Source of the DNA: Rhodococcus gordoniae
GTDB taxonomy: Bacteria > Actinomycetota > Actinomycetes > Mycobacteriales > Mycobacteriaceae
Length of the DNA: 64,000 bases
Direction of reading: 5' to 3'
Assembly (NCBI RefSeq): GCF_001646655.1
Contig: NZ_LPZN01000048.1
Span: 1 to 64,000 of the forward strand
Program-made: the position numbers and the translations under genes
Notes under the pieces: generated by a model
The model's input: only the letters and a program-made list of their open reading frames with translations
The model's database searches: none
Told to the model about the DNA's origin: nothing
Shown here: positions 10,687-18,100 of the stretch, piece by piece
Layout of the letters: each line of letters opens with the position of its first letter
Position numbering within the stretch: position 1 is the first letter of the stretch

Positions 10687-12324
10687 GTGAGCGCAACACT
10701 TCGTATCAACGGCCTGTCGGCCTCCCGCGGGGAACGTGTCCTGTTCGACGGACTCGATCTCACCGTCGCACCCGGCGATGTGATCGGTCTGGTGGGGGCG
10801 AACGGCGCCGGGAAATCGACGCTGCTCACGACCCTCGCAGGGATGGGGGACGCCGACGTGACCGGCTCCGTGATACTCAGCCCGCCCGACGCCACCATCG
10901 GCTATCTCGCCCAGGAACCCGAACGGGTGCCGGGCGAGACGATCCTCGGTTTCCTCGCACGTCGCACGGGTGTCGCGGCGGCAGAACACGTCATGAACGC
11001 CGCTGCCGAGCGACTCGGCGACTCCGACGAGGACGAGTACACCCCGGCGCTCGAACGGTGGCTGGCGCTCGGCGGGGCCGACCTCGCCGAGCGCGCCGAG
11101 AAGGTGATCGACGACCTCGGCCTGGAAGCGGGCCTCGACGCTCCGATGACGGCGCTCTCCGGTGGCCAGGCCGCCCGCGCCGGGCTGGCGGCACTGCTGC
11201 TGTCGCGCTACGACGTCCTGCTGCTCGACGAGCCGACGAACGACCTCGATCTGGCCGGGCTCGAACGGCTCGAACGCTTCGTGGACGAGACACGCACGGC
11301 GTTGGTGGTCGTCAGCCACGACCGCGAATTCCTCGCGCGCACGGTGACGGGCATCGTCGAACTCGATCCGGTGCAGCAGCAGATCTCGGTGTACGAGGGC
11401 GGGTACGAGGCGTATCTCGTCGAGCGCGAGGTGGCGCGCCGGCACGCCCGTGAGCAGTTCGAGGAGTACGCCGACACGAAGACCCAGCTCGAGGAACGCG
11501 CTCGGATGCAGCGGAACTGGCTCGAGCACGGTGTGCGCAACGCACGTCGCAAGTCCAAGGACAACGACAAGATCGGACGCAAGCACCGCGCGGAGGCCAC
11601 CGAGAAGCAGGCGGCGAAGGCCCGGCAGACACAGCGGCGCATCGAGCGACTCGACGTCGTCGAGGAACCGCGCAAGGAATGGGAACTGCGCATGTCCATC
11701 GCTGCCGCCCCACGCAGCGGCACGGTGGTCGCGACCCTCGACGACGCCGTCGTCCGGCGGGGCGACTTCGTCCTCGGTCCGATCACCACGCAGGTCGAGT
11801 GGGGCGACCGCATCGTCGTCACCGGCCCGAACGGGGCCGGGAAATCCACGTTGCTGCGATTGCTGCTCGGCACCGTCGCACCGGATTCCGGGCGCGCATC
11901 GCTGGGGTCGGGTGTGCTGGTCGGCGAGATCGATCAGGCCCGCAGCCTGTTCGAGGGCGACGAACCGCTCGTCGAGGCGTTCGGACGCAACGTGCCCGAG
12001 TGGCCGGACGCCGACGTGCGGACCCTGCTGGCGAAGTTCGCCCTCAAGGGGCACCACGTCCTGCGGACGGCGTCGTCGCTGTCGCCGGGCGAACGCACCC
12101 GCGCCGGGCTCGCGCTGCTGCAGGCCCGCGGTGTCAATCTGCTGGTGCTGGACGAACCGACCAACCACCTCGATCTGCCGGCGATCGAGCAACTCGAGCA
12201 GGCCGTCGACAGTTTCGAGGGCACTCTGCTGCTGATCACGCACGATCGCCGCATGCTGGAGACCACGCGGACCACGCGTCGATGGATGCTCGACGGCGGG
12301 ACGCTGAGTGAGGAGTTGCTGTAG
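10687..12324 (+). CDS. ABC-F family ATPase (ribosome-associated)
   Basis: A 545-residue soluble protein with two ABC domains and no membrane segments. Domain 1 has Walker A GANGAGKST (about 38-46), signature LSGGQAARAG and Walker B LLLDEPTNDLD. Domain 2 has GPNGAGKST, SPGERTRAGLAL and LVLDEPTNHLD. A basic, helical linker with RNWLEHGVRNARRKSKD joins them, as in ABC-F translation factors and Msr/Vga-type ribosome-protection proteins. It probably acts on the ribosomal E site, either in translation control or in resistance to ribosome-targeting antibiotics. The GTG at 10687 gives VSATLRINGL. The S4-domain gene begins on the base after its stop, supporting a shared ribosomal theme. Confidence 0.88.
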   Translation: MSATLRINGLSASRGERVLFDGLDLTVAPGDVIGLVGANGAGKSTLLTTLAGMGDADVTGSVILSPPDATIGYLAQEPERVPGETILGFLARRTGVAAAEHVMNAAAERLGDSDEDEYTPALERWLALGGADLAERAEKVIDDLGLEAGLDAPMTALSGGQAARAGLAALLLSRYDVLLLDEPTNDLDLAGLERLERFVDETRTALVVVSHDREFLARTVTGIVELDPVQQQISVYEGGYEAYLVEREVARRHAREQFEEYADTKTQLEERARMQRNWLEHGVRNARRKSKDNDKIGRKHRAEATEKQAAKARQTQRRIERLDVVEEPRKEWELRMSIAAAPRSGTVVATLDDAVVRRGDFVLGPITTQVEWGDRIVVTGPNGAGKSTLLRLLLGTVAPDSGRASLGSGVLVGEIDQARSLFEGDEPLVEAFGRNVPEWPDADVRTLLAKFALKGHHVLRTASSLSPGERTRAGLALLQARGVNLLVLDEPTNHLDLPAIEQLEQAVDSFEGTLLLITHDRRMLETTRTTRRWMLDGGTLSEELL

Positions 12325-12699
12325 ATGGGTGGAAGCGTGCGGGTGGACAGTTGGACGTGGTCGGTCCGGTTGTTCAAGACCCGGTCCGCCGCGGCGAGTG
12401 CGTGCCGCGCCGGGCACGTCCGGGTCGATGGTGTGACGGCCAAGCCGTCGACACCGGTGACGCTCGGCGCCGAGGTCCGTGTGCGTGCCCACGGCACGGA
12501 GAAGATCGTCGAGGTCACCCAGCTCGTGAACAAGCGGGTGGGCGCACCGATCGCCGCCACCGCCTACATCGATCACAGTCCCCCGCCTCCGCCGAAGGAG
12601 ATCCTCGCCGCGCTTCCCCGCCGGGACCGCGGAGCGGGTCGCCCGACGAAGAAGGAGCGCCGCGAGCTCGATCGGCTTCGCGGAGTCGACGACGACTGA
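12325..12699 (+). CDS. S4 RNA-binding domain protein, Hsp15-like
   Basis: A 124-residue basic protein. The S4 fold spans about residues 5-65 (VDSWTWSVRLFKTRSAAASA, then CRAGHVRVDG). The C-terminal tail holds a PPPPP stretch and lysine/arginine-rich GRPTKKERRELDRLR. This is the layout of Hsp15/HslR, which binds stalled 50S subunits with nascent chains. The ATG directly follows the stop of the ABC-F gene, so the two form an operon and may both act on stalled ribosomes; that joint role is inference. Confidence 0.86.
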   Translation: MGGSVRVDSWTWSVRLFKTRSAAASACRAGHVRVDGVTAKPSTPVTLGAEVRVRAHGTEKIVEVTQLVNKRVGAPIAATAYIDHSPPPPPKEILAALPRRDRGAGRPTKKERRELDRLRGVDDD

Positions 12700-12732
12700 A
12701 CAACCCGCTGAGCAGGCAGTCGTCTTCAACAG

Positions 12733-12760
12733 TTGACAAACCGTTGTGTTTTCCTAACAC
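12733..12760 (+). promoter_or_regulatory. Promoter with overlapping inverted repeat before the XRE-ABC operon
   Basis: TTGACA (12733-12738), a 16-nt spacer and TAACAC (12755-12760) make a near-consensus vegetative promoter. The inverted repeat GTGTT-N5-AACAC (12746-12760) covers the -10 box, a good position for repression. The XRE regulator's ATG at 12769 lies 8 nt after the -10, so the transcript would be leaderless. Autoregulation by the encoded XRE protein is inferred. Confidence 0.6.
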
Positions 12761-12768
12761 TTTGTTCC

Positions 12769-13041
12769 ATGAGTCCGGTACGCCGTGGGGAAACGCTTCC
12801 CATCTACAACCGCATCCGCGTCCTGCGCGCGGAGCGTGGCATGAGCCGCGCACAACTGGCCGCGCTCATCGACGTGAACCCGCAGACCGTCGGCGCACTC
12901 GAACGCGGCGACCACTATCCGAGTCTCGATCTCGCCTTCCGCATCTGCGACGTGTTCGGGCTGCCGGTCGAAGCCGTCTTCTCCCGCACCGAGTTCACGC
13001 CGTTGTCGACGGAGCTGTACAAGCCTCGGAAGGAGGCCTGA
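12769..13041 (+). CDS. XRE-family helix-turn-helix regulator
   Basis: A 90-residue protein almost filled by one HTH_3 domain: NRIRVLRAERGMSRAQLAAL, then IDVNPQTVGALERGDHYPSL as the recognition helix region and AFRICDVFGLPVEAVFS. This matches the short YozG/XRE regulators that precede ABC-2 exporters. The ATG at 12769 is favoured because it sits 8 nt after a clear -10 box (leaderless) and because upstream codons overlap the promoter. The last base of its stop is the first base of the next gene's ATG. It likely represses its own operon. Confidence 0.87.
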   Translation: MSPVRRGETLPIYNRIRVLRAERGMSRAQLAALIDVNPQTVGALERGDHYPSLDLAFRICDVFGLPVEAVFSRTEFTPLSTELYKPRKEA

Positions 13042-13577
13042 TGACCACCGAATCGCTGCTCGACCGCTACGAGGACTACCGCACCCGCCGGTTCCTGAAG
13101 AACGAGGAGATCACCGCTGGATGGATGCCGAACTGGCGCACCCGACGCCGCCGCCGCATCCTCGCCGGCGCGGTCGTGGCATTGATCGCGCTGATGTTCG
13201 TCACCGCCATCGCGTCGTATTTCACGATGTGGGCAGCGATCGCCTGGTTGCCGGTCGCGCTGGTATTCCTGCCCACGTGGACGTGCCTGCAGATCGTGTC
13301 GGGACGTCAATCCGACGCTCCGCGTCACGCGCTCGACGAACGTGAGATCGCCGAGCGCAACAGCGCCCGTTCGATCGGCCTGTCCGTGGCGCAGGGGCTG
13401 CTGATGCTGCCGATCTTCGCGCTGCTGTGGAGCGCCTCGACCGCATCGATCGACCATCGGGCACTCGCCTACTCGGCAGGCGGATTCGCTCTCGCCTCGA
13501 TACTGTTCAGCGGTTGCCTGCCCGCTGTTCTGCTCGCCTGGACCCGCCCCGACGACGACCCGGAGGACGTGCTGTGA
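13041..13577 (+). CDS. Membrane protein of XRE-ABC operon
   Basis: A 178-residue protein with a charged N-terminal 35 residues and four hydrophobic segments: two near residues 38-85 and two near 118-168. Between them is a polar loop with DEREIAERNSAR. I do not recognise a named family. It overlaps the XRE stop by 1 nt and the ABC ATPase start by 4 nt, so it is obligately co-translated with them. An accessory or signal-sensing subunit for the ABC exporter is the simplest reading. AGGAGGCC precedes the ATG. Confidence 0.75.
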   Translation: MTTESLLDRYEDYRTRRFLKNEEITAGWMPNWRTRRRRRILAGAVVALIALMFVTAIASYFTMWAAIAWLPVALVFLPTWTCLQIVSGRQSDAPRHALDEREIAERNSARSIGLSVAQGLLMLPIFALLWSASTASIDHRALAYSAGGFALASILFSGCLPAVLLAWTRPDDDPEDVL

Positions 13578-14464
13578 CACTGACGATCGACACTCTCTCG
13601 AAACGCTACGGCGACAAGATCGCCCTCGACGGCGTGAGCTTCGAAGTCCGCCCCGGCGAGTTGTTCGGCTTCGTCGGCAGCAATGGGGCGGGCAAGACCA
13701 CCACCATGCGGATCGCGCTCGGCGTCCTGGCCGCCGACGCCGGTGAAGTCCGCATCGACGGGCGGCCCGTCGACCTCGAGATGCGCCGCAACATCGGGTA
13801 CATGCCCGAGGAACGCGGCCTGTACCCGAAGATGAAGGTCGGCAAGCAACTGGCCTATCTCGCTCGGCTGCACGGACTCTCGAAAACGGAGGCGACGGAG
13901 GCGGTACAGCGGTGGACCGAGCGGCTCGGCATCGCCGAACGCCTCGGCGACACCGTCGACGCCCTGTCGCTCGGCAACCAGCAGCGCGTGCAGCTCGCCG
14001 CCGCCCTCGTGCACGACCCGAAGGTGCTCGTGCTCGACGAGCCGTTCTCCGGACTCGACCCGGTAGCCGTGGACGTCATGAGCGACGTCCTGGTGGAGAA
14101 AGCGAAAGAGGGTGTGCCGGTGGTGTTCTCGAGTCACCAGCTCGACCTGGTCCAGCGCCTGTGCGACCGGGTGGGCATCATCGGCGCGGGCAGGATGCGC
14201 GCCGTCGGCACCGTCGACGACCTGCGCGCCGGTGGCGACGCGCTCCTCGTCGTCCACGCGCCGCAGGCACCCCGCGGCTGGGCGGACGGTCTGCCGGGAG
14301 TCACCCACGCCGAGTACGAGGACGAGCGCACCGTGCTCACCGTCACCCCCGGCGCCGACGACCAGCTGATCCTCAAGGCCGCCCTGGCCACCGGCCCCGT
14401 CCACGAGTTCTCGCTCCGGCGCCCGTCCCTGACCGAGCTGTTCCGAGAGGTGGTGTCCGCATGA
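13574..14464 (+). CDS. ABC transporter ATP-binding protein (NatA-like)
   Basis: A 296-residue ABC ATPase. Walker A is GSNGAGKTT (about 36-44), the signature is LSLGNQQRVQLA and Walker B is VLVLDEPFSGLDP, followed by the switch histidine in FSSHQLDLV. The extra C-terminal 90 residues are the DUF4162 accessory domain typical of NatA/YhaQ-type exporters. The GTG at 13574 overlaps the upstream stop (GTGA), and its own stop overlaps the permease ATG. It energises the ABC-2 permease encoded next; sodium, peptide or antibiotic efflux are possible and not decidable from sequence. Confidence 0.88.
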   Translation: MTLTIDTLSKRYGDKIALDGVSFEVRPGELFGFVGSNGAGKTTTMRIALGVLAADAGEVRIDGRPVDLEMRRNIGYMPEERGLYPKMKVGKQLAYLARLHGLSKTEATEAVQRWTERLGIAERLGDTVDALSLGNQQRVQLAAALVHDPKVLVLDEPFSGLDPVAVDVMSDVLVEKAKEGVPVVFSSHQLDLVQRLCDRVGIIGAGRMRAVGTVDDLRAGGDALLVVHAPQAPRGWADGLPGVTHAEYEDERTVLTVTPGADDQLILKAALATGPVHEFSLRRPSLTELFREVVSA

Positions 14465-15654
14465 GCGCCCCGTTGAGCAACGCCCGAGCGGTCGGTCTCG
14501 TCGCGTCGCGCGAGTTCGTCACGCAGGTCCGGAAGAAGAGCTTCCTGATCAGCAACGCGATCATCCTCGTCGCGATCGTCGTCGGCATCGTCGCCACCTC
14601 GATCCTGTCCGGCGGCGGCGAGGACCGGCCCACCGTCGGAGTCGTGGGTGCACCCGCCCTGCAGACGACGATCGAGTCGCTCGGTGAGACCGTCGGCACC
14701 CCGCTCGAGGTCTCCGAGGTTCCGGATGCCGCCACCGCGCGCGACCGGGTGTCCTCCGGCGATCTCGACGTTGCGCTCGTGCCCGGCGACGGTGCGTCCG
14801 TCACGGCGATCACCGAATCGGAACTCGACACCGACGTCCGGGCTGTCGTCGAGGCCGCGGTCGTGCAGCAGGCCCAGGTCGCCGCACTGACCGATCGCGG
14901 TGTCGATGCCGCTGCGGTCGCGGCCGACGTGGCCACGGCGACCGTGACCGTCGACGCCCTCGACCCGCCGGATCCCGAACAGGGACAACGGATCATCCTC
15001 TCGATCATCGCCGTGGTCCTGCTGTACATGCAGATCCTGATGTTCGGCATGTACGTCGCGATGGGTGTCGTCGAGGAGAAGTCCTCGCGGGTCGTCGAAC
15101 TGCTGCTGTCGACCCTGCGGCCACTGCAGTTGCTGTGGGGCAAGATCCTCGGCATCGGCGCGGTGGGGCTCCTGCAGCTCACCGCCTACGGCGCGGTCGG
15201 TGTCGGCACCGCACTCGCCACCGGCACCCTCACGATCACCGGCACCGCCCTCGGGGTTCTCGCCGGCACGCTCGGCTGGTTCGTCCTCGGTTTCGCGTTC
15301 TTCGCCGTGCTCTACGCGGCGGCGGGATCGATGGTGTCTCGGCAGGAGGACGTCAACTCCACCTCGGGCCCGCTGGTGTTCCTCATCCTTGCGATGTTCT
15401 TCGCGGCCTTCTCGTCGGTCGACGACCCCGAGGCCGGATGGAGCACCACGCTGAGCTGGATCCCGCCGTTCTCGGCAATCCTCATGCCCCTGCGTATCGC
15501 CGCGGGTGTTGCCACGCCGGTGCAGATCGTCGGCACCATCGTGCTCATGGTGATCGCCATCGGAGTGCTCAGCGTGATCGCCGCGCGCATCTACCAGCGG
15601 TCGATCCTGCGCATCGGCCGGACGGTCACGTGGAAGGAAGCGCTCGGCCGATAG
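14461..15654 (+). CDS. ABC-2 type permease (NatB-like)
   Basis: A 397-residue permease. The first helix (about 28-48) is followed by a roughly 140-residue extracytoplasmic domain rich in Asp, Val and Thr, then five or six helices in the C-terminal half, with EEKSSRVVELLLSTLRP in the cytoplasmic coupling region. This is the ABC2_membrane_3 layout shared with NatB and YhaP. It completes an XRE - membrane protein - ATPase - permease operon. A 15-bp inverted repeat 16 nt after its stop (15671-15716) could end or process the transcript. Confidence 0.87.
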   Translation: MSAPLSNARAVGLVASREFVTQVRKKSFLISNAIILVAIVVGIVATSILSGGGEDRPTVGVVGAPALQTTIESLGETVGTPLEVSEVPDAATARDRVSSGDLDVALVPGDGASVTAITESELDTDVRAVVEAAVVQQAQVAALTDRGVDAAAVAADVATATVTVDALDPPDPEQGQRIILSIIAVVLLYMQILMFGMYVAMGVVEEKSSRVVELLLSTLRPLQLLWGKILGIGAVGLLQLTAYGAVGVGTALATGTLTITGTALGVLAGTLGWFVLGFAFFAVLYAAAGSMVSRQEDVNSTSGPLVFLILAMFFAAFSSVDDPEAGWSTTLSWIPPFSAILMPLRIAAGVATPVQIVGTIVLMVIAIGVLSVIAARIYQRSILRIGRTVTWKEALGR

Positions 15655-15670
15655 CCGATCCCGCTTCGAA

Positions 15671-15716
15671 GGGAGAATATGTGCGGTTTCTCGCAAGACG
15701 TCGCACATATTCTCCC
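15671..15716. repeat. 15-bp perfect inverted repeat between ABC operon and accD3
   Basis: GGGAGAATATGTGCG (15671-15685) is exactly complementary to CGCACATATTCTCCC (15702-15716), with a 16-nt loop. It can form a long hairpin but has no T-run, and the arm core AATATGTGCG is AT-rich compared with the surroundings. It may be a terminator of the ABC operon, an operator for accD3 or a dispersed palindromic element. No second copy was noticed in this window. Confidence 0.75.
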
Positions 15717-15772
15717 CCTCGTTCGCGTCGGTATAGGTTGACCTTCGACCGACGAGGACAGGTGGAGGCAAC

Positions 15773-17278
15773 GTGGCCGGTGGCAGGATCTCGGCGCAGG
15801 AGTTCATCGACAAGGTGCTCGACCCGGGCAGTTTCGCCTCCTGGGACGTTCCGCCCATCGACGTCGGGGCCGGTGAGAAGTACCTCGCCGATCTGGGCAG
15901 GGCCGCCGAGAAGTCGGGTGTCGACGAATCCGTGCTCACCGGCTCGGGCACCGTCCACGGCCGGCGCGTCGCGCTGATCGTGTGCGAATTCTCCTTCCTC
16001 GCAGGCTCTATCGGTGTCGCCGCCGCCGAACGTATCGTTGCCGCCGTCGAACGCGCGACCGCCGAGGGACTGCCCCTCCTCGCGTCCCCCACTTCGGGCG
16101 GCACCCGCATGCAGGAAGGCACCCTCGCGTTCGTGCAGATGGTGAAGATCGCCGCCGCCGTCGCCGCCCACAAGGCCGCCCATCTCGGTTACCTCGTGTA
16201 CCTGCGCAATCCGACGACCGGTGGCGTGTTCGCGTCGTGGGGGTCGCTCGGGCACGTCACCGCCGCCGAACCCGGCGCGCTCGTCGGTTTCCTCGGCCCG
16301 CGCGTCTACAAGGCGCTCTATCAGGAGGACTTCCCGGAAGACGTGCAGACGGCGGAGAACCTGTACCGCAAGGGCGTGATCGACGGGGTCGTGCCCCTCG
16401 GCGGGGTGCGGCAGGTGGTACACCGGCTGCTGCGCGTGCTGGTCGAGCCGAACCGGCCCGAGGTGGCAGCGAGTCCGGCGATCACCGCCGTCGACGACGT
16501 CCCCGACATCCCGGCCTGGCAGTCGGTGATGCTCAGCCGACGTCCCGAACGACCCGGCATCCGGCAATTGCTGCGGCACGCCGCCTCCGCACAGGTACCC
16601 CTGTCCGGAACGGGGCAGGGCGAGTCCGACCGCACCGTGCTGCTCTCGCTCGCCCGGTTCCGCGGCGTCTCGTGCGTGATGTTCGGCCAGGACCGCGCGG
16701 GACAGTCGCCCGAACGCACGATGGGGCCGGGTGCGCTGCGCGAAGCCCGGCGCGCGATGCGGCTGGCAGACGAACTGCGCCTGCCGCTGGTGCTCGTCAT
16801 CGACACCCTGGGTGCCTCACTGTCGAAGGAGGCCGAGGAGCGCGGGCTGGCACCCGAGATCGCCCGCTGCCTCGCCGATCTCGTCACTCTGTCCACCCCG
16901 ACGGTGTCGGTGCTGCTCGGCCAGGGCACCGGAGGAGGTGCGCTCGCCCTGCTGCCCGCCGACCGGGTGTTGTGCGCGCAGCACGGCTGGCTCGCACCGC
17001 TCCCACCCGAAGGCGCCAGCGCCATCGTGCACCGCGACACCACCCACGCTCCGGTGATGGCGCAGGATCAGGGGATCCGCTCCCGCGACCTGCTGCGCAA
17101 CGGTGTGGTCGACGCGGTCGTCCCCGAGCACCCCGACGCCACCGAGGAACCCGTCTCGTTCGTCAAGCGGGTCGGCGCGGCGGTCGCGCGCGAACTCGCC
17201 GTCCTCACCGACGAACCCGCGGAGGAACGGTACCGGCGGCGGATCGAACGGTATCGGAAGCTCGGCGTGCCCTCCTGA
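15773..17278 (+). CDS. accD3: Acetyl/propionyl-CoA carboxylase carboxyltransferase subunit, AccD3-like
   Basis: A 501-residue carboxyltransferase with tandem crotonase-fold halves. The N-terminal half has PTSGGTRMQEGTLAF and NPTTGGVFASWGSLG, the acyl-CoA carbonyl-binding loops. The C-terminal half has LGQGTGGGALALLPADRVL, the biotin-side loop. AccD subunits move CO2 from carboxybiotin to an acyl-CoA, making malonyl- or methylmalonyl-CoA for fatty and mycolic acid synthesis. Length and its proximity to echA6 and ctpE match AccD3 (Rv0904c). The GTG at 15773 has GGAGG 6 nt upstream. No biotin carboxylase subunit gene is nearby, so it must pair with one encoded elsewhere. Confidence 0.85.
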   Translation: MAGGRISAQEFIDKVLDPGSFASWDVPPIDVGAGEKYLADLGRAAEKSGVDESVLTGSGTVHGRRVALIVCEFSFLAGSIGVAAAERIVAAVERATAEGLPLLASPTSGGTRMQEGTLAFVQMVKIAAAVAAHKAAHLGYLVYLRNPTTGGVFASWGSLGHVTAAEPGALVGFLGPRVYKALYQEDFPEDVQTAENLYRKGVIDGVVPLGGVRQVVHRLLRVLVEPNRPEVAASPAITAVDDVPDIPAWQSVMLSRRPERPGIRQLLRHAASAQVPLSGTGQGESDRTVLLSLARFRGVSCVMFGQDRAGQSPERTMGPGALREARRAMRLADELRLPLVLVIDTLGASLSKEAEERGLAPEIARCLADLVTLSTPTVSVLLGQGTGGGALALLPADRVLCAQHGWLAPLPPEGASAIVHRDTTHAPVMAQDQGIRSRDLLRNGVVDAVVPEHPDATEEPVSFVKRVGAAVARELAVLTDEPAEERYRRRIERYRKLGVPS

Positions 17279-17294
17279 CCCGGCGCGATCCGGA

Positions 17295-17969
17295 TCAGCT
17301 CGAACCCGCCACCGCTCCACCCGCTGCGATGGCCGTCATCATCGCCGCGTTGACCGATGCGACGGCGTCGCGTACCGCCTCGGCCGCCCACTCGCCCTGC
17401 GCGATATCCTTCGCCCGCTTCTTCACCGCCCGCTTGTCGGCCTCCGGGAACACCTTCGGCGCCGCATCCGCCGCCGACAGCAGCGCGATCAGGGCCGCGG
17501 TGCGTGGGTCGGGGGTCAGGCCGTCGATCAACGCCGCGCGGATCGGGCCACGAACGCGCTGCTCGTGGCCGGAATCGCTCGCGGGCCACTTCTTCGTCGG
17601 AAAGACACCGAGTATCTTCCCGCGCTCCTCCGAGACCGAGCCCTGCTCGACGACCCGTGCGAGAAGCTTCTCCTGGAGGCCCTTCTGCAGTTTCTCGATG
17701 GCCACCGTCGGCTTCACCGGCCTGCCCGAGCGGAGCCGTTCGACCGCCTCGGCGAGGATCGGATCGGCGGGTCGCGCCTCGGTGCGTATCACGATCCGCC
17801 CCTTTCTCACCTGCTTCCCCTCGGTGTCGACCGCCACCACGTCGTCGAGGGCGAGTTCGACGAGCACCGCACCCGCGAGAACACGGGGCAACTTCACTCC
17901 GTCGACGAGCGGCTTCCCCGATTCGTCGTCGAGCAGCAGGAGCAGAAGGTCTTCCGCTATCGAGGTCAT
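17295..17969 (-). CDS. GPP34 (GOLPH3/Vps74-like) family protein
   Basis: A 224-residue protein starting MTSIAEDLLLLLLDDESGKP, the signature opening of the GPP34 family (leucine stretch followed by a D-D/E-x-GK segment), then LAGAVLVELAL and a mostly alpha-helical body with Ala-rich C-terminal helices. Eukaryotic GOLPH3 binds phosphatidylinositol-4-phosphate at the Golgi; actinobacterial versions are common but their roles are unknown, though membrane lipid binding is plausible. It converges with accD3 (16 nt apart) and diverges from the prpE-like gene. The ATG at 17969 is taken from the family start; a longer frame upstream is low-quality sequence. Confidence 0.87.
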   Translation of the reverse strand: MTSIAEDLLLLLLDDESGKPLVDGVKLPRVLAGAVLVELALDDVVAVDTEGKQVRKGRIVIRTEARPADPILAEAVERLRSGRPVKPTVAIEKLQKGLQEKLLARVVEQGSVSEERGKILGVFPTKKWPASDSGHEQRVRGPIRAALIDGLTPDPRTAALIALLSAADAAPKVFPEADKRAVKKRAKDIAQGEWAAEAVRDAVASVNAAMMTAIAAGGAVAGSS

Positions 17970-18100
17970 GCGAGTCAGGGTAGGCACTTCGCCCGCTCGT
18001 CGCGCGATCGTGTCCGTCCGACGCAGACACGAGGTCGCCCCCACCGCAGGTCCCATAGAGTGGTTCGGTCCACAACTACCGTCGAGGAAGGACACAAGCG

